A stretch of 64,000 nucleotides of DNA from Deltaproteobacteria bacterium (GTDB taxonomy: Bacteria; SAR324; JACQKK01): contig JAOUEW010000003.1 of the NCBI GenBank assembly GCA_029858505.1, forward strand, positions 203,071 to 267,070, read 5' to 3'. A program made the position numbers and the translations under genes. Below the pieces are notes generated by a model. It did not search any database. It was given only the letters and a program-made list of their open reading frames with translations, and had not been told where the DNA came from. Shown one piece after another: positions 54,620 through 63,012 of this stretch; position 1 is the first letter of the stretch; every line of letters starts with the position of its first letter.

Positions 54620-56140
54620 ATGTCCGAGGAAAAGGAATTCCCCGGGAAAACCAAGAACCCCACGGTTCGGATTCAGCGCAGGAGGCCTATGGCGGGCAAT
54701 CAGGGTATGAACAACTTAGACTCCGACTTCGGGTTGGACCTCAACCTGGACGAAGACGCGAACATGTTCGCCGACCTGGACAACGAGGTTAGCCTGAACG
54801 GCGCCGGAGACGATGCCGCCGGGAGCGGTTTCGACCTGGATCTAGGAGATGGCGGCATCGGAGACTTGGACCTCAACCTGGACCATGCCCCGGTCAACAA
54901 CTCTCTGGGCCTGGGGTTGGACGACTCCTCCCCCGAGTCGCACACCCTGGAATTGAACGGTGGGTTCACGGGCGGCGGGCTAGAGCTCTCGGCGGAAAAG
55001 AAACCCCAGTCCTCAAAACCCCCGGCAAAAAAGCCCACCCCAGCGGAATTACCCCTGGAAGAAGACGAAGAAGAACCCCTGGATTTGGACAGCCTGGGAG
55101 GGTCGGCGGACCTGGGAGAGTTTGGCCTAGAAACCTTGGACCAGGGCCAAAGCAGCGAGTCGTCCTTTTCTCCCGGCGAAGACTTTTCCCTGGGCAGCCT
55201 GGACCTGGACATGCCCGACATGCCCGCCGAACCCTCTTTCGACTTGGGGAGTGCGGACACCCCGGAAAGCAGCCTAGATGTACCAGGGATGGGTGACGAA
55301 CCCCTGGCGGCACAAGGGATGGACACAGATTTGGACGCCATGTCGTTCGAAATGGGCACCAGCGGGTTGGACCTGGGGGAACTGCCAGCCACCCAAGACG
55401 ATGCGTTGCCTGAGGAAGACAGCTTCACCGCCGTGCCCGACGTACCCGTCGACGACTTTGCTTTGGACTTTGGCTCGGTGGAAACCGCGGGATACGCGGA
55501 GACCGAAGCCCCCATGGAATTTACCCCTTCGTTTGACCTGGAACCCCCCATGGCGTCCATGGCCGCGGTCAAGCCTGACATGACGGAATTCTCTTCCCCA
55601 GCCCCCAAGCCAGAACCCCAGGAGGAACGGGAAGATTTTACCTTTGACCGTGATTTGTTTCTGCACACCGACGCGGATTTGAGCCGGGGTGGAATGCCCT
55701 TCGCACCGGAATTTCCCGAAGATGACTTCGTGGCGGTGCAGGATGTCAACTTGGATCAAATGGGCGCGGTGGATTTAAACTTGGATGCCCTGGAGGAAAA
55801 CAAACCCTTCGCCGCCCCCTCCATGCCGCAGGCCTCTGGCTTAGGGGCGCAGCCCCCGGCTTACGGGGCCCCAGCTTATACAACCCCGGCCCCCATGGAG
55901 CCCCTGCCCGTCAACCTGTTGTATTCCTTGCCCCATCAGGTTCGGGTGGAACTGGGCAGCGTGAACCTGAACGGACGCGACTTGGCCGACCTGCAGCACG
56001 GCAGTGTCATCCGCCTGGAACGCACCGCCGAAGAGGCGGTGGACTTGATGCTGGAAGGACGGCGCATTGGCCGGGGAGAAATTGTGCTGATCAACGGAAA
56101 AACCCTGGGTGTGCGCATTGTTGAACTGCGGGAGGAATAA
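54620..56140 (+). CDS. FliN-like switch protein with long acidic N-terminus
   Basis: A 506-residue protein. The last 75 residues are a SpoA/FliN C-ring domain (VRVELGSVNLNGRDLADL and GRGEIVLINGKTLGVRIVEL). About 420 residues before it are low-complexity and very acidic, with repeated LDLNLD, FDLDLG and LGSLDLD patterns. Normal FliN has about 130 residues. The gene follows a sigma-54-like promoter and precedes a FliM-like gene by four bases, so it is probably part of a flagellar or chemotaxis switch complex. Confidence 0.75.
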   Translation: MSEEKEFPGKTKNPTVRIQRRRPMAGNQGMNNLDSDFGLDLNLDEDANMFADLDNEVSLNGAGDDAAGSGFDLDLGDGGIGDLDLNLDHAPVNNSLGLGLDDSSPESHTLELNGGFTGGGLELSAEKKPQSSKPPAKKPTPAELPLEEDEEEPLDLDSLGGSADLGEFGLETLDQGQSSESSFSPGEDFSLGSLDLDMPDMPAEPSFDLGSADTPESSLDVPGMGDEPLAAQGMDTDLDAMSFEMGTSGLDLGELPATQDDALPEEDSFTAVPDVPVDDFALDFGSVETAGYAETEAPMEFTPSFDLEPPMASMAAVKPDMTEFSSPAPKPEPQEEREDFTFDRDLFLHTDADLSRGGMPFAPEFPEDDFVAVQDVNLDQMGAVDLNLDALEENKPFAAPSMPQASGLGAQPPAYGAPAYTTPAPMEPLPVNLLYSLPHQVRVELGSVNLNGRDLADLQHGSVIRLERTAEEAVDLMLEGRRIGRGEIVLINGKTLGVRIVELREE

Positions 56141-56144
56141 CCCC

Positions 56145-57068
56145 GTGAACATTCACGCTTTCACCTTCGAAAACGCCGACCGCCTGCAGATGGGGGCCTA
56201 CCCCGTGCTGGACGTGGTGCTGCAGCGGTGGGCCCGGTCGCTGGAAAATACCCTGTTCGAACGCTTCGGGCTGGAGGTCTACGCCGGAGCTTCGGTATGG
56301 GAAGACATGCGGTTTTCGGCCTTTCACGCCTCGTTAAAAGAACCCCGCCCGGTGTACCTGTTCGGGTTGGAGCCCCACCCTTCCCAGGGGCTGCTGGTGC
56401 TGGACAACCTGTTCGCCGGGTTGTGCCTGTCTGGTGGCCGGGGCGGCCCGGCCAAACTGACCCCCGATAATCATCAAAAGCTGGATCAGGTGGCCCAAGA
56501 CATGGCCCGGAGTTTCGACCGGGCCTGGGAAGACATTGCTCCCATCAAAACTCGGTTGGATAAAATCACCACCTACCTGTTTCGCGCCCGGGTGGTGAAC
56601 CACTTTGAGCCCTGCTTGGTCGCCCATGTGCATCTGTCGGGGCAGGGGTTTTCCTCACGGCTGAGCTGGTGCCTGCCTAGGGTAATGTTAGAATCTCTGC
56701 TGCCCAAGCTAGAGCAGACCCGGGTCATCCCCCCGGTTTCGCCACTAAGCCCCAAGCGCAGCCTGAACCCCCAAAAACCCCTGGATCAATCTCAGGTCCG
56801 CCTGACCGTGGACGTGGGAAACATGATTACCATTCCCGCCAAGACCCCCCTGGTCAAAGGGGCCGTGTTCGCCCTGCATGGGGCCGAGGGCGCCGCCCCT
56901 GGCCAGGTCATCGTTCGGCTGAACGGCAAGCCCGTTCTTTCCGGCGAGTTGGGGGATTCCCAGGGGCAAATGGCCCTGCGGGTCACCGGGCCCGCCACTT
57001 CTGCCCCGCCCAAAAAAGTTCTGCCGGCCCATACCCCTTTCCGGCCCACCTCCTGGCCCCGGGCATAA
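56145..57068 (+). CDS. FliM-like switch protein
   Basis: A 307-residue protein. LLVLDNLFAGLCLSGG matches the FliM/CheC middle-domain pattern, followed by LDQVAQDMARSFDRAWEDI and a C-terminal SpoA domain with VDVGNMITIPAKTPLVKGAV. The usual CheY-binding N-terminal motif of FliM is not visible. The GTG start has GGAGG at 56131-56135 inside the previous gene's end. With the FliN-like protein it may form part of a C-ring or a type III-like sorting platform. Confidence 0.7.
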   Translation: MNIHAFTFENADRLQMGAYPVLDVVLQRWARSLENTLFERFGLEVYAGASVWEDMRFSAFHASLKEPRPVYLFGLEPHPSQGLLVLDNLFAGLCLSGGRGGPAKLTPDNHQKLDQVAQDMARSFDRAWEDIAPIKTRLDKITTYLFRARVVNHFEPCLVAHVHLSGQGFSSRLSWCLPRVMLESLLPKLEQTRVIPPVSPLSPKRSLNPQKPLDQSQVRLTVDVGNMITIPAKTPLVKGAVFALHGAEGAAPGQVIVRLNGKPVLSGELGDSQGQMALRVTGPATSAPPKKVLPAHTPFRPTSWPRA

Positions 57069-57144
57069 CCTGATCTCTGTGCTTCTTCTCTGCTTCCTGT
57101 CTCTTTCTAGACTTTTTCTTGTATTGCCGGTCTCTCTCCCAACA

Positions 57145-57425
57145 GTACCCCCTCCCTGGCGGCTTTTGACGCCCGTCTTGTTACTTAACGCCATTGGTTA
57201 TTTAATTCAGCCGTTCGGAAAACATAGACTGGACGGAAGCAAGCGCATAACTCTTCGGCTTCGAATGCTTCCCCAAAGGCACCCCTCCCCAACGCCCTGC
57301 GGGCGTTTGCCCCTACCCTTCGTGGAGGGGCAAGACTCGAATCCATCGGTTCATTGAGTCATCCGTTCGGTTGGTGACACCGGAAGGAAGGAAGCACCCA
57401 ACGATTCGAATTCGAGTTGTGTTGA
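57145..57425. repeat. dispersed repeat family 1, copy C
   Basis: The core CACCCCTCCCC to GTGGAGGGG lies at 57280-57331, with a half core CCCTCCCTGGCGG at 57151. The minus strand of 57197-57290 aligns with 47271-47367 over about 92 bases at roughly 70 percent identity by eye, including GAACGGCTGAAT. It fills the gap after the FliM-like gene; no gene is seen. Confidence 0.7.
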
Positions 57426-57501
57426 GCGCCGATAAGCCTTGGCGGTGGAGAAAATATCGGAGACAATACGGTTCATCCATCGGTCACTCTCTTTTTATTC
57501 A

Positions 57502-58323
57502 ATGGTTGAATTTTCCATGGCTTCCTGGACGCCTCCCCCCGGCAAAACCGTTTCCGCCGACCCCCCCTTGGTCATCCAAAGCCCCCTGTTGCAGCACTGG
57601 GTCCCCGGTGTGGCCCATGGGTTTTCCGGGGCCCTGGCCAAATCGGCGGGGGTGCCGTTCAACCCCCCAGCCCAACGGCTGGTGGCCGGTGCCCTGGGCA
57701 TTCCAGACCCCCCGGTGCTCACCCTGGAGCAGGTGCATGGGGCGGCGGTGGTTAACTGGGCGTTGGAGAACCCCCGGCCCCAGCCAGACCCCCAGGCTGA
57801 TGGCGTTTTGGCTTGGCCTCGCAAATCCAGCGGCCAACGGGGGTTCACGGCGGTGCGTACCGCCGACTGCGTACCGATTTTGGCCGCCTGCCGGGCCACC
57901 AGCTCGTTTGCCGCCGTGCATGCTGGCTGGCGGGGAGCCGCCGCCAACATTCTGCCCACCCTGCTGAGGCGCTGGAAGCACCTGGGCAGCCCCCCCGGTG
58001 AACTGCGGCTGGCCTTGGGGCCTTCCATTGGCCCCTGCTGCTTCGAGGTTCAAGAGGACTGCCTGTCTCAGTTTCCCTCCCGAAACCTGGTGAACAACGT
58101 GCGTAATCAGGGAAACAGCCGTTTTCTTGATCTGCCAGGGGTGTTATACGCCCAAGCCCGGGATGCGGGGCTGGCCCAGAACCAGATTGAAATTTTGCGG
58201 GTATGTACCTGTTGCAAAACCAACCCCGAGGGCCACCACCCCTATGCCAGCCACCGCCGCTGCACCCGCCAAGGGGTAGAAAACCCCGCCTTTAACGCTT
58301 CGTTTATTGGCTGGGCCGGATAG
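57502..58323 (+). CDS. laccase-domain (YfiH/PgeF-type) protein
   Basis: A 273-residue protein of the multicopper-oxidase-like family now known mainly as purine nucleoside phosphorylases/adenosine deaminases (YfiH, YlmD). The metal-binding motifs are LEQVHGAAV, RTADCVPIL, AVHAGWRGAA and LGPSIGPCCFEV, with VCTCCKTNPEGHHPYASHRR near the end. A longer frame begins at a TTG inside a repeat; ATG 57502 (or 57517) is more likely, neither with a strong ribosome-binding site. Confidence 0.88.
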   Translation: MVEFSMASWTPPPGKTVSADPPLVIQSPLLQHWVPGVAHGFSGALAKSAGVPFNPPAQRLVAGALGIPDPPVLTLEQVHGAAVVNWALENPRPQPDPQADGVLAWPRKSSGQRGFTAVRTADCVPILAACRATSSFAAVHAGWRGAAANILPTLLRRWKHLGSPPGELRLALGPSIGPCCFEVQEDCLSQFPSRNLVNNVRNQGNSRFLDLPGVLYAQARDAGLAQNQIEILRVCTCCKTNPEGHHPYASHRRCTRQGVENPAFNASFIGWAG

Positions 58324-58413
58324 ACCCCTTGCATTCCACGGCCATACCCCCCAAACTGGACTGTATGCCGCCCGTTCGGGCCATTTCCCCTCACCTTTCT
58401 TCTTTGCCCGTGC

Positions 58414-58686
58414 ATGTTCGCTTATCTCATCTCTTTTGCCCTGGAAAACCCCGACCAACACCTGGCCGCCGTAGTGAACCAGATTCAGGCCCTGGGTAAC
58501 TGGGGGCGTATTTCCACCGGAACGTTTGTCATTCACACCCCCGAAGACATGGAAACCGTGTTCGACATGCTGGTGAAGGAAATCGGGGAAAACGACCACC
58601 TGTACGTGCTGCCGGTGCGCCGCCCCTTTCTGGGCAAAGGCCCCCAAGAGTTGGACCACTGGCTAAACGAAATTCTCCCCTACTAA
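58414..58686 (+). CDS. small SinR/Cas2-like ferredoxin-fold protein
   Basis: A 90-residue protein. The pattern AYLISFALENPDQHLAAVVN, IQALGNWGRISTGTFVIHT and ENDHLYVLPVRRPF resembles a family of small stand-alone proteins with a Cas2-like ferredoxin fold (sometimes labelled SinR). There are no cas genes or CRISPR repeats nearby, so a role in spacer acquisition is unlikely. It ends five bases before purC and may be cotranscribed with it. Confidence 0.6.
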   Translation: MFAYLISFALENPDQHLAAVVNQIQALGNWGRISTGTFVIHTPEDMETVFDMLVKEIGENDHLYVLPVRRPFLGKGPQELDHWLNEILPY

Positions 58687-58691
58687 CCGCC

Positions 58692-59702
58692 ATGAAGCTG
58701 ATCTACGAAGGAAGCGTCAAAAACGTGTATCAAGATGCCAACCCAGAGCATCTGTGGTTCGACTTCACCGATGATTACTCGGTGTTCGACTGGGGCAAAA
58801 TGCCAGACCCCATACCTGGCAAGGGAGAAGCCCTGGCGGCCCTGGCCAAGGGGTTCTTCGACCAACTGGCCGACCCGGCCCGCTGGAAGGACCTGGGGCT
58901 GCACAACTTGCCCGACACCGCGGGTATTTTGCCCCTGAAACACCACGCCCTAGACCGCCAGGGCAGCCGGTTGAAGGTGAAAAAAGTAGACGTGCCCCGG
59001 CTGGCCGCCAACCAGGTGGGGGGCCTGCTGGTATACGACTACTCTTACCCCTTCGGTCAAAACCAATTGCTGCCCCTGGAAGTGATTTTTCGGTTCGGCG
59101 CCCCCAAGGGCTCCAGCCTGTTTCAACGCAAAGATTGGTACGCCTTTCCCATCCACGAGGGCATGGAATTCCCCGAACCCCTTATCGAGTTTTCCACCAA
59201 GCTGGAAAGCAAAGACCGGATGGTAACCTATCAAGAAGCGGCCCATATTTTAAAGGGAGACACCGCCCGCCTGAAGCAGCTGCACTCCGCCGCCCGGGCG
59301 GTGGCCCTGTTCCTGCAGCGTGCCTTCCAGCAGCAGGGGCTGAAACTGTGGGACGGCAAGGTGGAATGGGCCCTGGTGGACGGCGCCCTGACACTGGTGG
59401 ATTCCATTGGCCCCGATGAACTGCGGGTGAGCCAAGACGGCGCCGTGCTGAGCAAACAGTTTCTGCGGGATTTCTACCTGGACAAACCCTGGTACGCCGC
59501 CATTGAAAAGGCCAAAGCCCTGGCCCAAGAACGGGGCGTGTCCGACTGGAAAACCATCGCTCGGGAAGAACTGAAAGCCCAGCCCCCGGCGCTTTCTCCG
59601 GCCTATTTAGAAGCCGCCCGGCTACTGTATCAAGACTTCGTGGAGATGCTGGTGCACCAGCGGCCCGCCACGCGGTTTCTAAACGCCGTGAAACACCTGT
59701 GA
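58692..59702 (+). CDS. purC: SAICAR synthase
   Basis: A 336-residue phosphoribosylaminoimidazole-succinocarboxamide synthase of purine synthesis. The start LIYEGSVKNVYQ corresponds to the YEGKAK motif. LIEFSTKLESKDRMVTYQEA and LVDSIGPDELRV match the family's later motifs. It is about 100 residues longer than E. coli PurC (237), like the long eukaryotic/alphaproteobacterial type. Other pur genes are not in the window. Confidence 0.88.
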   Translation: MKLIYEGSVKNVYQDANPEHLWFDFTDDYSVFDWGKMPDPIPGKGEALAALAKGFFDQLADPARWKDLGLHNLPDTAGILPLKHHALDRQGSRLKVKKVDVPRLAANQVGGLLVYDYSYPFGQNQLLPLEVIFRFGAPKGSSLFQRKDWYAFPIHEGMEFPEPLIEFSTKLESKDRMVTYQEAAHILKGDTARLKQLHSAARAVALFLQRAFQQQGLKLWDGKVEWALVDGALTLVDSIGPDELRVSQDGAVLSKQFLRDFYLDKPWYAAIEKAKALAQERGVSDWKTIAREELKAQPPALSPAYLEAARLLYQDFVEMLVHQRPATRFLNAVKHL

Positions 59703-59709
59703 GCCTGCC

Positions 59710-60585
59710 ATGACCCCCCTGCGGCAAATATGGATCATCGTGTGGAAGGACCTGGTGACCGACCTGCGCCGTAAAGAGAATATCCTGTCCATGTTCTTCT
59801 TTGCCCTGCTGACCCTGCTGGTGTTCACCTTCGCGGCGGGGCCCCTGCGGGATTCTCGCTGGCGCCTGACCCCCGCCGCCTGGGAGGCCCTGGGCGCTGC
59901 CGTGGGAGAGCCCGCCCGCAACGCCCTGCGGCCTTTGATTGACAAAACCTACCCCAGCCAGGGCGAGTTTTTGCGGGCGGTGAACGAGTTGAACCCCCCA
60001 GGCCTGGAAGACGAAGGCCGCATGGCCCTGGCCCAGCGCACCAAGGGTGATTTCATGGAAGACATTGCCCCAGGCATTCTGTGGATCACCTTTTTGTTGG
60101 CGGGGGTGCTGGGGTTGGACCGGTCGTTTAACCAAGAAAAAGAGAACGGCTGCATGGACGGCCTGCTGCTCACCCCGGCGGGGCGGGGGGTGCTGTACCT
60201 GGGAAAAATGACCAGCAATGCCCTTTTCCTGCTGGTCATCATGGCGCTGCTGCTGCCCTTGTTCGCCCTGTTCTTTGGGTTACCCGTGTTTCAGGTGGCC
60301 CTGCCCCTGTCGGGGGTCATGCTGGCTGGCATCGTGGGCATCACCGCTTTGGGCACCTTGCTGGGGGGGGTGGTGTCATCGCTCAAAGGCAAAGAAGTGC
60401 TGTTCCCTCTGCTGTTGTTCCCTCTATTGGTTCCCATCTTGATCGGCGTGGTGTATTTGTCTGGTTTGATTCTCACCGGGCAGCCAGTGCTGGACGAAAC
60501 CAAATGGTGGAGCTTGGTGCTGGGTTTCGACGCGGTGTATCTCATCGTGTCCTTCATGGTGTTCGATATCGTGATGGAAGCCTAA
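59710..60585 (+). CDS. ccmB: CcmB-type heme exporter permease with periplasmic-side insertion
   Basis: A 291-residue ABC-2-like permease. The N-terminal WKDLVTDLRRKENILSMFFF and the later EKENGCMDGLLLTPAGRG, LYLGKMTSNALFLLV and LLFPLLLFPLLVPILIGVV are typical of CcmB in cytochrome c maturation. CcmB normally has about 220 residues; the extra segment lies between membrane helices 1 and 2 (about 45-115). The partner genes ccmA, ccmC and ccmE are absent from the window. It begins seven bases after purC. Confidence 0.8.
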   Translation: MTPLRQIWIIVWKDLVTDLRRKENILSMFFFALLTLLVFTFAAGPLRDSRWRLTPAAWEALGAAVGEPARNALRPLIDKTYPSQGEFLRAVNELNPPGLEDEGRMALAQRTKGDFMEDIAPGILWITFLLAGVLGLDRSFNQEKENGCMDGLLLTPAGRGVLYLGKMTSNALFLLVIMALLLPLFALFFGLPVFQVALPLSGVMLAGIVGITALGTLLGGVVSSLKGKEVLFPLLLFPLLVPILIGVVYLSGLILTGQPVLDETKWWSLVLGFDAVYLIVSFMVFDIVMEA

Positions 60586-60651
60586 CCCTGCTGGCCCCTG
60601 CAGAGGGAAATTCTCCCCTGGGCGTCCCATCTCCTTGATGCGTTGAATTCC

Positions 60652-61251
60652 ATGGCTCCTCCCGTGTTTCCTCACCGCGCCACCCTGCCCGCCCTGCAAC
60701 TATATGTCAACCAAGCCGTGGCCCACCGGGGGTTTACCCGGGACCCCAACGAAATACTGATCTTGCTGCTGGAAGAGGTGGGGGAACTGACCAGGGAGTT
60801 GGAGGGGATACGGGGCAGGGAACCCATCCCCGCAGGTCAGCTAGACGCCCTGGCCGAAGAACTGGCTGATGTGTTTTTGTTCTGCCTGGACCTGGCGAAC
60901 CGGTTTGGGTTGGAGATGGATAACGCCCTGCGGGAGCGGCTCACCTACGCGGGGAGAACTCCGCCAGAACCCGGCATAGACCTGGCGGGCTGGCTTGCGG
61001 CAGTGGCCAACTCCGCCGGGGGCCAGACTCCCCCTGAGATCGAAATGATGAGACTGACCGGATTCACCGGGGCCATGGCCCGGGCCATCCGGCGCCATTG
61101 GAAGAAACTGATGGAACCGGCGGAACTGGCGGCCTCCCTGGCCGGAGCGGTTGAAACACTGCTGGTTTTGTCGGCGGCCCTGGAAATCAATCTGCCGCAT
61201 GCCCTGGCCCACAAAGAACAAAAAAACGCTGGACGAACCTGGGCTTGGTGA
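60652..61251 (+). CDS. MazG-like nucleotide pyrophosphohydrolase domain protein
   Basis: A 199-residue all-alpha protein. The first half has the MazG metal signature EEVGELTRELEG followed by LAEELADVFLFCLDLANRFG. The second half (about 115-195) repeats the helical pattern (AMARAIRRHWKKLMEPAEL, VETLLVLSAALEINLPHAL) but without the acidic residues. The ATG at 60652 was preferred over TTG 60643. It runs into thiD, whose ATG is one base past its stop. A house-cleaning NTP hydrolase is the likely role. Confidence 0.75.
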   Translation: MAPPVFPHRATLPALQLYVNQAVAHRGFTRDPNEILILLLEEVGELTRELEGIRGREPIPAGQLDALAEELADVFLFCLDLANRFGLEMDNALRERLTYAGRTPPEPGIDLAGWLAAVANSAGGQTPPEIEMMRLTGFTGAMARAIRRHWKKLMEPAELAASLAGAVETLLVLSAALEINLPHALAHKEQKNAGRTWAW

Positions 61252-61252
61252 C

Positions 61253-62074
61253 ATGACGCAAACCAAACATTCACATCCCGTCGTATTGACCATCGCTGGG
61301 TCCGACAGCGGGGGAGGGGCCGGCATTCAAGCCGACCTAAAAACCTTTCAAGCCAGGGGCGTGTACGGCACGTCGGCCATCACGGCCATCACGGCCCAAA
61401 ACCCCTCCGGCGTCCGTCAGGTGTCCGCCGTAGGCGGGGCCATGGTTCAGGCGCAGATCGAAACCGTGGCCGGGTATTTCACCCTGGGGGCCGCCAAAAC
61501 CGGAATGCTGTTGGATGAAGCCACCATCCGGGCCACGGCCAAGGCTTGGCAATCCGTCGGCCAGGGAATCCCCCTGGTGGTGGACCCGGTGATGGCGGCC
61601 ACCAGCGGGGCGGCCCTGTTGGAAGAGCGGGCGGTGTCCGCCCTGGTGGAAGTATTGTTTCCCCTGGCCAGGGTGGTAACCCCCAACCTGGATGAAGCCG
61701 CCATGTTGACGGGAAAACCGGTGAACAACCGAGAGACCATGGAATGGGCCGCCCAGGAAATAACAAAGATGAGCGGGGGGGCGGTGCTGCTGAAAGGCGG
61801 ACACCTGCCAGGAGATGAATTGGCCGACCTGCTATGGCAGCCGGGCTGTGAACCCCGGTGGATGGTCTCTTCCCGAATTCACGGCGTGAACACCCACGGA
61901 ACCGGCTGCGCGTTGTCGGCGGCGATTGCGGCAGGGATGGCCCAAGGGCAGCCCCTGGCCCAAGCCGTGGAGAACGCCCGAACATGGCTGCAAGGGGCCC
62001 TGCGCCATGGCCTGCGGATGGGGGGGGATGTGTTTCTGAACCACGGGTGGAAAGACCACCGGGGCAACAAATAA
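61253..62074 (+). CDS. thiD: hydroxymethylpyrimidine (phosphate) kinase
   Basis: A 273-residue ribokinase-fold enzyme that phosphorylates HMP and HMP-phosphate for thiamine synthesis. TIAGSDSGGGAGIQADLKT at the N-terminus, VDPVMAATSGAALL, TPNLDEAAMLTG, VLLKGGHLPGDE and the anion hole HGTGCALSAAIAAGMA are diagnostic. The ATG directly follows the MazG-like stop; the longer frame overlapping that gene is not used. No other thiamine gene or TPP riboswitch is nearby. Confidence 0.93.
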   Translation: MTQTKHSHPVVLTIAGSDSGGGAGIQADLKTFQARGVYGTSAITAITAQNPSGVRQVSAVGGAMVQAQIETVAGYFTLGAAKTGMLLDEATIRATAKAWQSVGQGIPLVVDPVMAATSGAALLEERAVSALVEVLFPLARVVTPNLDEAAMLTGKPVNNRETMEWAAQEITKMSGGAVLLKGGHLPGDELADLLWQPGCEPRWMVSSRIHGVNTHGTGCALSAAIAAGMAQGQPLAQAVENARTWLQGALRHGLRMGGDVFLNHGWKDHRGNK

Positions 62075-62081
62075 ATAGCGA

Positions 62082-62145
62082 TATGGGGGCTTTTCCCCCC
62101 ACGCCCCCCGTTTCACGGCAAAAACACTGGATATGCAGAAGTCTC
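62082..62145. repeat. dispersed repeat family 2, copy 3 (right half)
   Basis: GGGGGCTTTTCCCCCC, then CCGTTTCACGGCAAAAACAC, then TGGATATGCAGAAGTCTCC. Same order and spacing as the right part of the 34397-34543 copy. It lies just after the thiD stop. Confidence 0.65.
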
Positions 62146-62211
62146 CAATACCCTGCGCTTTACCCAGTTGCCATTTTTCTGGCTTACAAAATATTTTTCT
62201 TCCCCACAAAC

Positions 62212-62245
62212 AAAAACAGCCGGTGCGTTTAAGCACCGGCTGTTT
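62212..62245 (-). terminator. intrinsic terminator of the infC-rpmI-rplT block
   Basis: A perfect 13-base-pair stem (AAACAGCCGGTGC and GCACCGGCTGTTT) with a six-base loop. On the minus strand it runs into TTTTTGTTTG, 65 bases past the rplT stop. It may also act on rightward transcripts from thiD. Confidence 0.88.
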
Positions 62246-62309
62246 GATTGGATCCAACGGTTTTTTCATCCATCAAATCAAGCTAACATCTATCATCTAC
62301 CAAAACTCT

Positions 62310-62666
62310 CTACGCCAGTTTCTGCTTGACCGTTTGGCAAATGGCTTCAAACGCCTTGGGCTGCTCGATGGCCAGATTGGACAATGCTTTGCGGTCCATC
62401 CGAATATCAGCCTGCTTCAGCCCGTGGATAAACTGGCTGTAACTCATTCCGTGGGGGCGAACCGCCGCGTTCAGCCGGGCAATCCACAACCGACGGAAAT
62501 CTCGTTTGCGGTTGCGCCGGTCGCGGTAGGCGTATTTTAAGGCCCGGTCCACCGCGTTGCGTACTGTTTTCCACAGGCGCTTGCGGCCGCCGGTGAATCC
62601 CTTGGCCCGCTTGAAATAGGTTTTCCGAATCTTTTTGGCGTGAACGCCTCGTTTTACTCTGGCCAT
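62310..62666 (-). CDS. rplT: 50S ribosomal protein L20
   Basis: 118 residues, normal length. MARVKRGVHAKKIRKTYFK, RRLWIARLNAAVRPHGMSYS and DRKALSNLAI are diagnostic. L20 is an early 50S assembly protein that represses the rpmI-rplT mRNA in other bacteria. It is last in the infC-rpmI-rplT order and is followed by a strong terminator. Confidence 0.97.
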   Translation of the reverse strand: MARVKRGVHAKKIRKTYFKRAKGFTGGRKRLWKTVRNAVDRALKYAYRDRRNRKRDFRRLWIARLNAAVRPHGMSYSQFIHGLKQADIRMDRKALSNLAIEQPKAFEAICQTVKQKLA

Positions 62667-62738
62667 AAGTTCTCTTTGGTTTGAATCGTGTTCCCTGGTC
62701 TGGCCAGGTTCTACCTTGTCTCGAACAACCTGTACGAA

Positions 62739-62948
62739 CTATCCGCCGTAGGGCATCAGGGCATTCATCCGGTCCATCTCGGTGGCGCGGACGTATCCGG
62801 CTTTGCGAAGATTCCGCTTGGACGCGGCACTCTTGCGGCGCATGAAGTGGCGAAGTCCGGATTTTTTCCGTTTCAACTTGCCCGTTGCCGTGAAGGAAAA
62901 CCGCTTCGCGGCCGACTTATTGGTTTTCATTTTGTATTTCTTGGCCAT
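62739..62948 (-). CDS. rpmI: 50S ribosomal protein L35
   Basis: 69 residues, highly basic. KYKMKTNKSAAKRFSFTATG and GLRHFMRRKSAASKRNLR are typical of L35. It lies between infC and rplT in the usual conserved order, 64 bases after infC. Confidence 0.96.
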   Translation of the reverse strand: MAKKYKMKTNKSAAKRFSFTATGKLKRKKSGLRHFMRRKSAASKRNLRKAGYVRATEMDRMNALMPYGG

Positions 62949-63012
62949 AATCTTTTTCTCCGGCTCCTTGCGGCGGTCTGTAACGTTAGGGACAAAGTTT
63001 TCGTTGTTCGGG

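Noticed and set aside
58414..58686. CRISPR adaptation gene cas2
   Set aside because: Fold resemblance only; there are no repeat-spacer arrays or other cas genes anywhere in the window.
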